Assembly (NCBI GenBank): GCA_021234155.1
Contig: JAJEKV010000031.1
Coordinates: forward strand, 9,664,698 to 9,728,697
Origin: Isoetes taiwanensis
Lineage: Eukaryota; Streptophyta; Lycopodiopsida; Isoetales; Isoetaceae
Length of the DNA: 64,000 bases
Reading direction: 5' to 3'
Shown: positions 47,901 to 59,178 of the stretch, piece by piece
Layout: the number at the start of each line of letters is the position of its first letter
Position numbering within the stretch: the first letter of the stretch is position 1
Notes under the pieces: generated by a model
Databases searched by the model: none
Told to the model about the DNA's origin: nothing
The model's input: the letters and a program-made list of their open reading frames with translations, nothing else
Translations under genes and position numbers: made by a program

Positions 47901-48159
47901 TAGTCTGCGCAGGAGTCTTCCCCAGATCTATAAGGCATCTCCCAACAAACATGTGCAAATCCTCCCAAAGACGCTCGTATGCAGGAGTGCCTTGCATCGA
48001 CCTTTGCCTAATTAGATCAAAATAGAATCCACTCATCAAGACATGCAACAAGATCATCCCTCGGTTGTTCTCACCTGAACACTTCCCGCTGGCATCTTCT
48101 TTAACACCTTATAACTTCTCTCACAATTTTTGATGGGATGTAACTGCTAGATCCTTCCA
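44987..48159 (-). mobile_element. Ty3/gypsy retrotransposon gag-pol, minus strand, decayed and truncated
   Basis: Domains run in the normal gypsy order on the minus strand. Gag is at 47,512-48,057, in two frames. The protease has LIDCGSTHSF at about 47,000-47,030 (usually DSG) and then FHADFEVIGLGNYDTILRM. The RT lead-in ends in [12 protein letters not shown], then come GYHQIRIKESDI and FFDDILVYS at 45,998-46,027. A connection region and RNase H (DTSGKAIDRALLQHG, then KQNVIADALSRRS) lie down to about 45,180. The start of integrase (YYKGRMCIPDD, then SPLAGHPGVH) runs to 44,987, where it is cut off. Breaks include a stop just after ESDI (about 46,155) and one extra base in the C-run at 45,994-45,997. 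The catalytic DD pair is still present, but the element cannot be active. Integrase core and 3' LTR are missing at the junction. Confidence 0.9.
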
Positions 48160-48533
48160 CGCCGCTACTCTCCAAGACTGAGGACCACTTTTGCCAAGTG
48201 TACGCCGGCCAAAGAACTACAGCCAGATAACAATGCCCGATGTCACGCACGCACAAACACAGTCGTAGGTCCAACCCACCACACATGGCTGTGCACTTAT
48301 GCAATATTTTATTAACCGTATGTTCAAATACCATTATGTTTGCAATCTATGCAATATCCAAATTAACCATAATAATGATATCACAATTCAAATACAATTT
48401 TCCATGCATTTTTCTAACATGTATACCACAATAGAAATACCAATTCCATATACATCATACCATGCATGTATCTTTTCATGACACAATGCCCATTCTACTC
48501 ATGGCATAAGGAACATACAACTATCATAACCAA
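48160..48533. repeat. LTR-like copy next to the gypsy gag
   Basis: 374 bp matching 40,220-40,413 plus 41,566-41,738 in order and orientation. It sits just upstream of gag of the minus-strand gypsy, the place of a 5' LTR. No clear primer-binding site was found at its inner edge. Short frames within it are meaningless. Confidence 0.7.
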
Positions 48534-48851
48534 TTTCGGCCCCTTTTGGAGCCCTTAACCACTTGTCCTTGCAGGTTCTAAAGATCCAACAGCTATCCAT
48601 TGATCGTAGAGGGTTATATTCCAGAACCTCCCGAATATTCTTTTTATTAGAATATTCAATGACACAATAATCCCTTTTGGTAACACAATAATCCCCTGAC
48701 ATTCCTTTCCAGAGAATATTCTGGCTCCGCGCTTTCCCGCAACCCAATATGCCCTCTTTCGGCGTAGTTCTTCAAAGACGCGCCCGCTTCGCATACCTCT
48801 TCTGGCGCTTCCAGCATAGCTCAGCTATAGCAAAGATTCTATGTTGTCAGC
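48534..48851. other. Short unrecognised stretch
   Basis: Contains the words GACACAATAATCCC and TAACACAATAATCCCC side by side (48,660-48,700). No gene is visible. Confidence 0.4.
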
Positions 48852-48930
48852 ATTTAAGGACCGATCGACTTGAACCCACTACCGAGTGGTAGCCGCATCC
48901 TAACCCAAAAGGCCACAATATGATTTGATG
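48852..48930 (-). mobile_element. tRNA-derived SINE-like copy 1, minus strand
   Basis: Minus-strand GTGGCCTTTTGGGTTAGGAT resembles the A-box side of a tRNA (tRNA-Glu has GTCTAG-TGGTTAGGAT). GGGTTCAAGTC (48,867-48,877) is a B box about 35 bp later. CCACT and AGTGG just before the B box can pair. The unit ends in CCTTAAATG. Two related copies follow in the opposite orientation. Confidence 0.6.
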
Positions 48931-48990
48931 AAATGCAGAGTTTATTCCTAATCGAATAAACATGATTTGATGAACTATCAAATGGTCGCC

Positions 48991-49080
48991 ATCCAAATCA
49001 TCGTGACCTTTTCGCTAGATGTGCCAGCCTACCACCTGCAGGTAAAGTGGGTTCAAGTCCCGCCCGCCTTAAATGTGACA
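48991..49080 (+). mobile_element. tRNA-derived SINE-like copy 2, plus strand
   Basis: Starts ATCCAAATCATCGTGACC, then CTTTTCGCTAGAT (A-box region) and GGGTTCAAGTCCC (B box, 49,049-49,061), and ends CCTTAAATGTGAC. The order and spacing match the copies on either side. Confidence 0.6.
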
Positions 49081-49278
49081 AAGTATGATTTGAATAACTC
49101 ATCCCCAGGGTGTGGGCAACCCGTGAGGGCTGGGGCCTGATGGTTATCGCTCACATTCATCAGCCGCCTCTGCGACGAGTTCTACCGCCTCTACGCTGCA
49201 AGCCTTCGAGAGGGGCTCATGTGAGTGATAGTGTGACGAGTATTAATCATCACCGTGTTCGAGTGTGTGATTTGGTTT

Positions 49279-49372
49279 CATCCAAATCATCGTGGCCTTT
49301 TCGCTAGGATGTACAAATTTTACCACTCCAGAGGTAGTGGTTTCAAGTCCCGTCTTAGCCTTTAAATGACAG
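49279..49372 (+). mobile_element. tRNA-derived SINE-like copy 3, plus strand
   Basis: ATCCAAATCATCGTGGCC, CTTTTCGCTAGGATGT, ACCACTCC...GTAGTGG, GTTTCAAGTCCCG and CCTTTAAATGAC follow in the same order as copy 2. The B box has one extra T. The shared upstream TCATCCAAATCATCGTG suggests the true 5' end lies a little before the A box. Confidence 0.6.
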
Positions 49373-50242
49373 CGTCTCCCGTAAGATCGGGCAAGATAAA
49401 TTTATTCGGGGTATAAAGTCAAGCCGCGATGATTCTCAAAGGCCGTGAAGGGCGTAGAATCGCCTAAGGAAACTGCGGTATGAAGAACAAAGGTAATTTT
49501 GTTCGTGAAATGTCAGCCCTGTATGCTCACGCCTCTTCCAAGCTCGGCTACCGTAACACTCTAATACGCCCTCAAGAACGTAATCAGATCAAGGTTCAAC
49601 CGACTCCAGGAATTTAACCGCTTAGCCGAAAAGATCTACAAATGTACAAGGTGTTGGGTTGCGGGCCATCCTTGAAACCGACATTCTAGAGGGCGAGTTG
49701 GCCGGGTGTAAGGTAAAATCTTAGCCCATCTTCGCTGTAGTGCCAGATATCTCAACAGAGGAGGCAAACCGGTTAGATTCTAAGTCAAACTGCTATGGAC
49801 TATGGAGAACCGGCCGACTAGTTGATTACGGGAGGTTAATCCCTCCTCCTTGAGAGGGTTATGCAAAATAAACCCTTCTACCGAGGGTTATTTCAGATAA
49901 CCCTCCTCAAGGAGGAGGTTGACCTCCTCTTCCTACTTTGTTTCACTCTTCTTCAGCCATGCCATCCTGCCTATGCTAATTTCAAGTTATTACAAATTTC
50001 ATTTAAATCTCAAACCTTAAACATCCTCTTAAACATCCTTACATCATATTATCCTTCCATTCCGCTCCCATGGTCTATCCAAACTTTTCCAAATATTCTT
50101 TTTTTAACAAATCAATCCTTCAAATTTTCAATTATATTATAATACGACTCTACTCAAAATATTACTTACAATTTACATTCTATTAGCTTCATACTATTTG
50201 TCAGTTCAATTAAATTTAACCATCCTAACATCCCTGGGTAAA
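49373..50242. other. Stretch with GAGG/CCTC inverted repeats, otherwise unrecognised
   Basis: At 49,820-49,935 blocks such as GAGGTTAATCCCTCCTCC, GAGGGTTAT and CCTCCTCAAGGAGGAGG alternate and can form several short hairpins. The rest (49,950-50,242) is AT-rich with no frame of note. No gene is seen. Confidence 0.5.
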
Positions 50243-50823
50243 TCAGAATAATAAGGTGCTAATGGTTAGAGATTTAAGCACAAATTCAATAATTTCACTA
50301 AGACAAGATAACCTTTAGATATCTTGTTTATTTGGCAACCAACTATTTCATATGCACTTCACTAAATGCATATAATCACATATTCAACTATTGTATGAAT
50401 ATAAGAGATAAACAAACCAATTAAAGCAATGCTCGAAGAACTCAAATGCAATGCTTACAATTTCAACTTCACAATCAATCAACAATTACAATGAGACACT
50501 TCCGATCCTTCACAAAGACAAGATGATAACATATTCGACTTTCTTTTCATTTTATTTGATGATCCTAACCGGGAATGAGCTCGCTTTTGGACCTTGCAGA
50601 TTCCAGCTTTGATTCCACATGTTATGATCAGCTTTGACCGTTCTCTACTTTTGTCTTCGATATTTCCGTAAACTCCGCCATTGGCTAACAAGGCCATTGC
50701 CTTCTTAATTTTAATAACATGAAATAAATATAAGTTAACCAAATGTTCACCCTAATTCCTTTGTCATTGAACAACCCTAATTTCTTTGTCATTGAACAAT
50801 TCAAGCATGAACTATTTCTCACA
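50243..50823 (-). repeat. Copia 3' LTR
   Basis: Matches the other LTR over its left 170 bp and right 110 bp. The middle is strongly diverged, with one copy holding CAG where the other has CG. Within the right part TTTGTCATTGAACAACCCTA is duplicated locally. The outer end is not exactly fixed. Confidence 0.88.
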
Positions 50824-50833
50824 TTCTCCTTTC
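50824..50833 (-). other. Copia polypurine tract
   Basis: The minus strand reads GAAAGGAGAA directly before the TGTGAG that opens the 3' LTR, the expected place for plus-strand priming. Confidence 0.75.
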
Positions 50834-52435
50834 ATGATTGAATTGCCCTGACTTCTTATCTTCAAGATGCCTTTAATAAGCTTCCTCTCGTAGTTTCATA
50901 ACTGCTAACCGGCAACACCTTTGTAAAGATATCAGCAATTTGATCTTCTCGCATTTGTATTCAACCTTTTATACACAACCTTTAGCCACCATATCCCTTT
51001 ATATAGTGTACTTGAATCTCAATGTGCTTTGTTCTTTCATGAAGAATGGTTTTGTAATCGCTAGCAGCTCGTGATCATTAATGTATATATCAGAGGACCT
51101 CTTTGAATTAAAAATTCAAGTCTATTTAATATTCTCTTCGTCTAAATAATTTCCCTTCTTAGCTGCCAAGGAGGTCGATTATACTGCCTCTTTAGTGGAC
51201 ATAAAGAACATCCTGTTTCTTACTTCCAAGCAAATACAACTTCCTCCTACTTTGAGAACATAACCTCAAGTAGATTGTCCGAATCCCTATCAATACCCCA
51301 ATCAGATCCGAGTATGCGCTTAACTCTGTGATTGTTATTTGAAAAATGTGAGGCCTTCTTTTTTGAGTTCCTTCAAATATCTTAACACTCTTTGGCTGCA
51401 AATGTGTTGTTGCCTTCCGGTCTCTGCTCCAAATCTACTTAATAGATTCATTAATTATAAGATATATCCGTATGGCAAGAATTGCAACATACAAGAAACA
51501 TCCAACCCAACTCATGATATGGACACTTAGTCATTTCTACTCTTCACTCACACTTTTTAGGATTCATACTTGAAGACAACTTCAACTTCAAGGCTAATGG
51601 AGACTCAGGGATAAAGTTGTTGTATTCAACTAAACCTAACTTATTCAACATCCTCAGTGATGTTATCACTGAGTGAGTGTAATTTTTATCAGTTCTTTCA
51701 TCCCCTAACACATCCATTCCAAGAAACCTTTTGCTCTCCTAAATCATTATATGAAATATGTTGCTCCGCACTTGTTTGGTAATATTTCAAGCATTCCATG
51801 CTATTGAGACAATAATATTATCTATGTATAAATTGTAATACCATTCTCAAGTAGCTTTCAAAGTTTTGCTCCTTTTCGAGAAAACCATCAATGCATAAAT
51901 ACCTATCAGCCTTTGCGGATCGCTTTCCAAACTCCATATAATCGCCTTTTTGAGTCTCCATACTTTATTTTCCTTGTTCAAATCTAGGTGCCTCGATGCA
52001 TATATATTTCTTCATCAAGATTTGCATTTAAATGCTTTGTACATCCATATGACGACTTCAAGTTTAAGGTATATTTGTAAAGGTTAATAAAATTCTCAAA
52101 CTAGTGAGTTTGACAATAGAGAGAACAGTTTCTTCAAAATCTATTCCTTGAGAAAACCTTGTGCTACCAACCTAGCCTTGTATTTTTCATTCATCATTTC
52201 CTAATTTCACCAAAGATCCAATTTGTTTCCTAAGCAATATTTCTTCCTTAGGCTTTTCTACAATGTCATAGGTTTCCCAAATTTACCAAAGCACTGTAAC
52301 CTCCATTCCTCTCACAGAGATTATCACATTTCATTGCATGTTCAAAACTTTTCGGGAGTTTCGTACCTAGTATTGCCACATTATCTCATTTATTTCAACA
52401 TCTTCCTCCTATTGGGTTCCGTGGACGCAAAAATT

Positions 52436-52480
52436 TTTTCCTTCCTTCCTTCCTTCCTTCCTTCTCCTTCCTTCCTTTCC
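52436..52480 (+). repeat. (TTCC)n microsatellite inside copia
   Basis: About ten TTCC units with one CTCC break lie in the internal region of the copia element. They probably expanded after insertion. Confidence 0.9.
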
Positions 52481-54733
52481 GCCAAGTCTTTGCTTTTCTC
52501 CTCATCATACCTTCCAAAGTCCTTTTCTTCTATATATCTTCACTCTCATCTTCAAGATATCTGGGCCTGTGAGGCTTTTTGTTTCTTATTATTTTGATAT
52601 TCTCTTTGTTCATCAAAGATCTCTCTTGATACTTTTTCATGTTCAAATTGAAAGCCCGTAGGATCAGAATCTGCCATCATTTCCATCAACTCGTGGTAAT
52701 GCTTTTTTCATCATCACCGCTATATGTATCACTTTTATATTATTTTAATTGTAACTTTATTGCCATCATATTAGAAATAGATTATGTTTAGTGCTATCCA
52801 ATTCTCCTTGTTTTTGTATAGAATCTCCTCATTGAATTTTACATCCCGACTTATCAATATTTTCTTTTTTTGTTGGATCAAAGATCCCGTGAATCCTTTT
52901 GGACATATTGTCATATCCAACAAGAAAACCTAGAATTGATCTCATTCATCTAATTTCTTCCTAAGTTGTTGGGGAACATGAGCATAAGCAATATAAACTA
53001 AAAGTCTTGAAAATCTATACCTTATTTCTTTGTGACTCATATGTTGTTCAAAGAATACCCTTGAAGATCGATGATGGCAACAAGGAAGAAACATCTAGCT
53101 TCTTGAATGCATCATCAATAAACGTATGAAATATTTCTTCCTTGCATGCTTCATTGTTAAGGGACCACAAAGATCACTATGAAATTAACTCAAATCAGAG
53201 TCTCAATGCTGGTTCTCTTAAATGGTAACCTCGGGCACTTTTTCCCAACATGCATCCATATATGATATACCTCATTTCCAAATGTTGTAGATAAAAGACC
53301 TCTTTTTCTAGAATTTTATCAAGCTTTTCGTAAGATGTGTATGCCCCACCTTTCATGCCAATTGTAGGAGATGAATGTAATTAGTACTTCCCACTTAAAG
53401 TATGATTATGAAATCCAAATAGATTGCCAAACGCTTAAGTAAACAAATTTTAATTCATCATCTAAATAGATCTACAAGCTATTTGTCAAAACAAACTCAG
53501 AGTCTATGTCAACCAAATTTAAGATAGATATCGATTTACAATGTTTGGTACACACAAAACATCACTCAGATTAACTATTTGTCCATTTAAACTAAATACT
53601 TCTGCACTTTCGCATTTACTTGCCGTAATTCTCCATCTCCTATTTGAACTTAAACTCCTCATCTTTTTCTTCTTCCTCTAAGCACATCAAGAAGCTTTAA
53701 TCCATCGATCTCTCTCGCCTAATTATCTGTAACACAAGCTATTATCATCATCTTTGTTGTTCTTTTTTCTCGTAAATGGAGCAGGGGCTAGGATATTACC
53801 TCAACATCCAGTCTTCTTCGTCGAAGCCTTATTTCTTGTGTGAGATTCACACTTGATGTCCTTTTCATTTTTCCCTTTGAAATTATTTTTCCCTTTGCCG
53901 CTTATTTCTTCCCCTTATTTTTTCCAGCTCCTCGACTAGGACATGCAGCTGCAATATGACCATAACCTCTCACAATTATAACATCCTGACTTCATTTTCC
54001 TTTGCTTTGGGACAGCAGTATTTTCAGATGCCCATATGCCTTGCAGCTGAAACAATATGGCCCAAGTTTCCGCTTTTTGTCATTTGGAGAAATTATTCTT
54101 CTTCTCCCCTCGTATGTAGTATTTCAACATTTTCCTTTTCCTCGCTCAATCTCAGCCTGATCATAAGTTCTCGCTTCTCTCTATTTCCGCTCACTTTTTA
54201 CTAGTGTAGATAATTGCTCAAAATCTGAAAAATGCTCGTGACAAAGATAAGACATGAAAGTCTTTGTTATTGAATGCCTCGCCTATGTCAAAGAATATGT
54301 TATCATACTTTGAAAATTGAGTTAGATTATCTTCCTCTCTAAACTTCAATCTTCTCAATCAGCCTATCAAGTATTTCAATTTGAGATAAATTTTAACCTC
54401 ATACGCAGAATCGTAAATTCCACTTTTCTCGTGGTGTTTTATTTCTAAGCTTAAACATAATACTAGAACAGAGTTCGCTGGAAATAATGCACCTGGCTTG
54501 CTGGCTCTTTTTTGAGTTGCTTCCTTCAATTCCAGCATTTACTAATCCTTCACTAGCATCATTCCTTCCAGAGTAGTATCGCTTCGCTCATCAAGGCTTT
54601 CTCCTACAACAATATCCCAGATCTTCAAATAAGAAAAATATCTTTCATTCTTTCCTTCCAAGCTTGGAAGCCAGGATCTCCTTGAAATGTTTCCACACCA
54701 TTTAACAAGGATGATCCAAGTCTGATTGCCATT

Positions 54734-54746
54734 GGCTCTGATACCA
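54734..54746 (-). other. Copia primer-binding site (initiator Met tRNA)
   Basis: The minus strand reads TGGTATCAGAGCC one base inside the 5' LTR. This is the usual copia primer-binding site, complementary to the 3' end of initiator methionine tRNA. Confidence 0.9.
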
Positions 54747-54747
54747 A

Positions 54748-55313
54748 TGTGAATAATAAGCAGCAATATTAGAGATTTAAGCACAAATTCAATAACTTCA
54801 CTAAGACAAGATAACCTTTAGATATCTTGTTTATTTGGCAACCAACTATTTCATATGCACTTCACTAAATGCATATAATCACATATTCAAATATTGTATG
54901 AATATAAGAGATAAACAAAACTAATTAAAGCAACGCCTTGAACCAAATGCAATGCTTTACAATTAACTTCACAATCAATCAACAAGCATAATGAGACACC
55001 TCCCATCATGTCAACACAAGATGATAACATATTCTATTCTCTTTTTCGCTTTATTTGGATGATCCTAATCGCACTTGTGCCCGCTTTGTACCTCCATTCC
55101 GCTTTGGATTCCACCTCGTTGTAGAATTACCTATCCGCTTCCTCTCTTACTTTGCTCCCCATATCAAAACTCCCCCACATTAAATGTATCACGCCTCTTA
55201 ATTTAATAACATGAAATAAATATTAAGTTAACCAAATGTTCACCCTAATTCCTTCTTTGTCATTGACAACCCTAATTTTCATTATCAACACCAAGCATGA
55301 ACTATTTCTCACA
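54748..55313 (-). repeat. Copia 5' LTR
   Basis: On the minus strand it starts TGTGAGAAATAG (55,313) and ends TTCACA (54,748). It shares GATTTAAGCACAAATTCAAT, ATAACCTTTAGATATCTTG and CAAGCATGAACTATTTCTCA (all plus strand) with the 3' LTR. Confidence 0.88.
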
Positions 55314-55381
55314 TAAACCAATGCCAAATGTTAGCTTTCTTTAAGTGCTTTTGTCTCTCGCTACTCTCCAAGTCTCCCTCA

Positions 55382-55530
55382 TGGAAACTACTCCTCAGAA
55401 GTATGCTTTCAAACAAAAGCTTAAATCCTCTACAATTCAGTATTCATAGACCTCTTGTATAAACATCATGTACATACCATGTATGTATTTTTTCCAACTC
55501 AGTATTAGTTTAATGGTCTCTTATAATCAT
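55382..55530 (-). repeat. Gypsy LTR-like segment, inverted relative to 44.83-44.99 kb
   Basis: The reverse complement contains TACATGATGTTTATACA, ATACTGAATTGTAGAGGATT and CTTTTGTTTGAAAGCAT, matching the segment at 44,826-44,986. It lies about 70 bp outside the copia 5' LTR. No gypsy coding sequence is seen beside it, so it may be a solo LTR fragment. Confidence 0.65.
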
Positions 55531-55689
55531 AACCAAATTGTATTAAAATGCTTACGTCACTTGTCTACTAGCACTCTAGGCTTGTTACATTTTTTCATTT
55601 GCCTGCAATAACTAAACCATCCAAATTATAGTATTAAGTTTCCTGAGCCAATTCCGTACCGTTTTTGTGCATCAAGCCCAGAAATATGT

Positions 55690-56230
55690 TCATCTGCGAA
55701 TATGATTGTTGATTATAGTTCAGTCACGATTCCAAGTGGCCCTGCCAAGACCACGTTACCTATGGGATGTATTCTGTATTTGGCATATCCAACTCCTTCT
55801 CCGATAGCATTCATGTCAACAAGTATACTAAATAATGCTAGCTTTAAAGAGGTTAGCAATGAACTGCTACTTTTTACAAACAATTACCAACTGTCAATAA
55901 CACTAGATAACTAGAACCTACTGTAAAATAGTAAATGATTAGCATATCATGCTAAATAGCAACTAACTCCTACTAACATAGCATGGAACTTCATTTTCTT
56001 AGCAACTGCTGTTAATAACAAATACAGCTTGCAACCAAATGCTAAATTGTTAGTGTAAACTACTACCTAGCAATTGTTGCCTACAAACATAACACCAAAT
56101 CACTAACTCATTGACAGAACATACTAACTAGCAAGTACTGCTTGCAATAACTCATTAGCACCAACTAACTAAGAAGTACAGCCTACAAAATATAGCACCA
56201 AACAAGCTTGTTAGCATAACCTGTTGTTGT
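55690..56230 (+). repeat. Degenerate AACTA/TAGCAA-rich repeat
   Basis: Words such as TAGCAACT, AACTAACT, GCTAAAT, ACTACTACC and AGCACCAA recur about every 50-60 bp in an irregular array. It is low in complexity and codes for nothing. A 70-codon frame at 55,702-55,914 partly overlaps it and is not convincing. Confidence 0.5.
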
Positions 56231-57070
56231 CGCATAAAGTTATAATTCACGTATCTCTTGAACTTGCATGACCAATGATTACTGCATTCTACTTTCTGCT
56301 AATACAAAACCAAAAAACTTGTAGCTTGAAATTTCACACTAACTAAGAGATGAATCAAAGCGAGATGGAAGGCATCTGATACATAAACTTTAAGCTCAAT
56401 ACAAAAGCATCAAATGTGAAACCATTTCCACACAAGTTACTGTTCCTAAAGAATTGGCAACAAAGATTATATATTTACCACTGGAACAGCTTTTCTTGAA
56501 TAGAATGAGTGGCAATATGAGAAATTGCTCGAAATTCCAATATAGTTGCAGCAATTTGATCCAGTTTTGATTGGGGCTTTTCTTGAATTAAATGAGTGGC
56601 AATCTAAGAATTGTTCTGAATTCTACAAATAACCAATTTTGATAATTACTGTTGTAGGAGCAGGACAGCTGTAACAATTTCATCTGGGCTATTAACCAAG
56701 CAAAGTACGGAATCTTGATTGAAAATGGCTATGCTTTTGAATCCCATTCAAGAAACTCCAAGAAAGAGGGAAAGGAAGAAAGCTTCGATGGTTAGGATCC
56801 CATGGCTAAGTTTTAGTGCTGAAATAAATTTTGAAAATCCGGTTAGACCCTGTTAATTAGCGATATTAGGGCTCAAAATGATATCATTTATGCCCACGCG
56901 ACCGTACCCAAAGGGTGATGCAAAACCTGCTACATGGAGGTGCAGAAATGGTGGAGAGATGAGCTAGGCATCACATTATGATCGTTATGCTTGGAAGAGG
57001 AAGAAGTTGCTTGAGAATATGAATGTTCCAAAGCAACAACTCAATAAGTCATCTCCTTAATAAGCCCCAG
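56231..57070. other. Unrecognised stretch with one local duplication
   Basis: At 56,489-56,576 and 56,577-56,642 two units share CTTTTCTTGAAT, AATGAGTGGCAAT and a TTGCTC/TTGTTC-GAATTC block. The region from 56,740 to 56,960 reads like a gene edge in composition, but no frame is supported. Confidence 0.4.
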
Positions 57071-57141
57071 TCACTTTGTATGTCATGCTTTCTTCAACTA
57101 ATTGCATGGTGTCACTTTGTATGTCATGCTTTCTTCAACTA
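57071..57141 (+). repeat. 41-bp-period tandem duplication
   Basis: TCACTTTGTATGTCATGCTT with the following CTTCAACTA occurs at 57,071 and again at 57,112, with no mismatch across the 30-bp core. Confidence 0.9.
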
Positions 57142-58341
57142 CTGGTGTGCATCTGGTGTGCTAGGGCCTTGTTCAAATTTTATCGTGAGAGGCCTCTACG
57201 CACAGTGTGAGTAGTTGTCTACAACTTTAGGTGTTTTTGCTATTTTTTCATAAAATAATTCGCAATCATTACTTAAGCTTTACAAGGCATTAGTTTAACA
57301 ACTCTACACTTCAAATTGATCGACAATTGTGCATAAATGGGGTCAAAATTTTATTTACAGCATTCAAAAATTTTTATTCACCCGGTCTAGTTTTGACATT
57401 TAATAAACATAGCTGATTCCATGTCTCTCGACATGCAATGACATGTTTGGTATATAAGGCACATGTGAAGGAGTCTTCAAAATGCTGAACGATCTCCATC
57501 TCCGCAGCCTCTTGCAGCTCGAGTAACACATCCCTCTTGCAGCGCGAGTAACACATCGTATGTTACTCACTTCTCCTTGTAAAATTCGTGCAGGATCTCT
57601 TGAACAAGATGTTGAAAACTTGCCCATGGAATTAAAAAGCCATAGCTCCACTGGTAATGTCTTTTTTTACCTGCCGTTCCTGAGTTTTCCACCTGCATGC
57701 AGATACGTGGCACGGCTGGAGTGGGCCTAGCCGTCCTCTACGTTGAGAGAGAAGCAATTTCTTATTATATAATCAATCGTATGGCTCCAAACCAGGAAGT
57801 TCACTTCTTATTTCATTTAAAAGAAGCTAAATTTATTTACACTTTTTGCATCAGAGAAACAAAATCCAAACTCATCAATGGTGCAGAGAAACAGATAGAT
57901 ATCACAAAAAACAAGGTTCTAATTGTACAATGAAAAAAAAAAACAAACGTGAATTTAGCGAATTGTAAAGACCAGTAAAACTATTGGCAGATCATCTCCA
58001 GAAGAAGGGTGCTAATCTCAGAAATCTAACTTTCCCCAACTCAGTTTCAGATCAGTAAAACTTCCTGTATCACCACATTAAATATAAATAGCAATTGACA
58101 AAACAAATCGTGCAACCAAGGGAAAGTATGGCACCTGTAGAGGTGAGCATATTCTTAGGAGTATTAGACACCAGGACAGCCCGGCGATAATTCAAAACCG
58201 TAGACACTAATAAGCTTGACAGTATCTTCCTTCCTCATGATGTGTAACTCAAGCAACCTGGATACCTCGCGAGATGTATATGTATGTGAGTTGAAAACTG
58301 AGGCTTTGGACCTATTCAATGAGAACATTGCTAGTTTGCAG
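57142..58341. other. Unrecognised stretch
   Basis: A 62-codon minus-strand frame (58,164-58,352) and short frames at 57,374-57,933 match nothing I know. GCAGC-CGAGTAACACATC is repeated at about 57,515 and 57,540. No gene is supported. Confidence 0.4.
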
Positions 58342-58473
58342 CTTTGGTTCATACAATTTTATCAACAGCCTAGAAACTAATGTACTCTACCTCTCTGCTT
58401 GCTTTATCTTTGGTTCCTACAATTTTATCAACAGCCTAAAACTAGTGCCACTCCACATCTCTGAATATGCTTT
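58342..58473 (+). repeat. 66-bp tandem duplication
   Basis: Units from 58,342 and 58,408 share CTTTGGTTC-TACAATTTTA, TCAACAGCCTA, ACTA, CTC and CTCTCTG-TGCTTTAT with few differences. Confidence 0.85.
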
Positions 58474-58660
58474 ATGCTAAAAACACATGTAATACTTTGT
58501 TGAACAAAAAACTAGACGGCTTTCCATGGGCTCGCCATCTTCATTGAGTTTTCCCCTCTTTCTATAAAAGTCGAAGAATAGGCCAAACTTCAAAATGGCT
58601 TTTCCAGAAAATATTCAACTAGAATGAAACCCCAACCTAAGGGCAGATATGAAATGGCAC

Positions 58661-58797
58661 AAATGTCATCTAAGCTGTCCTGCCTTGACTAAACTATGCA
58701 TCAATCACCAAATTGTGGCTTCCTAGCATAAATGTCATCCAAGCTGTCCTGCCTTGACTAAACTATGCATCAATCACCAAAATGTGGCTTCCTATGA
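58661..58797 (+). repeat. 69-bp tandem duplication, nearly perfect
   Basis: AAATGTCATC-AAGCTGTCC followed by TGCCTTGACTAAACTATGCA and TCAATCACCAAA is repeated head to tail from 58,661 and 58,730, with only two or three mismatches. This is a recent event. Confidence 0.95.
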
Positions 58798-59178
58798 TAT
58801 GATGTGTTGCATTTCATGACTCCAATTTGGAAGACATGACAATATAGGTTCAATATCTATAGTAGAAAGCACTCTATAAAAGATTGCTTCACTTACAGAG
58901 TAAAGCAAAGGCGCAAAGGCGTTCAAAACATTTCATAAATGTTCTTGCCAGGTGTCTTGTGCTTCCAAGCAACTGCATCACAGATAAATTCGAAGTCCTA
59001 AAATTACGCAATTCCATTTTCCTACCACAAACTTATAGAGAGAAACATGCAGCCTGAAATACAAAGCATGCACTTATCACATGATAGCTATGCTCAATTT
59101 GACATTACAAAGCGTTTGGGACCAAATTTATAAATACTCGTTCCTTGTAGGCACTTTCTTGGAAGAAATCAGTTGGCA

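Larger units (their letters stand above)
50243..55313 (-). mobile_element. Ty1/copia retrotransposon, minus strand, structurally complete but decayed
   Basis: About 5.07 kb with direct LTRs at 50,243-50,823 and 54,748-55,313. On the minus strand the LTR begins TGTGAGAAATAG and ends CACA. The primer-binding site TGGTATCAGAGCC lies directly inside the 5' LTR and the polypurine tract GAAAGGAGAA directly before the 3' LTR. The internal order is that of copia. Gag has two CCHC-type knuckles (CFSCKAYGH at about 54,030 and CYNC...YGHIAAAC at about 53,945-53,990, both frame-broken). The end of integrase is AYAHVPQQLRKKLDE (about 52,950-52,991), followed by SRDVKFNEE (about 52,822-52,850). RT shows LYIDNIIVS (51,815-51,834), with DN in place of the catalytic DD. 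RNase H ends DQIADIFTK (50,918-50,945). No frame is open for long. The flanks share only TAAA, too short to call a target duplication. Confidence 0.92.

Noticed and set aside
48160-48481. Short plus-strand frames of 60-64 codons
   Set aside because: They lie inside the LTR-like repeat and are AT-driven.
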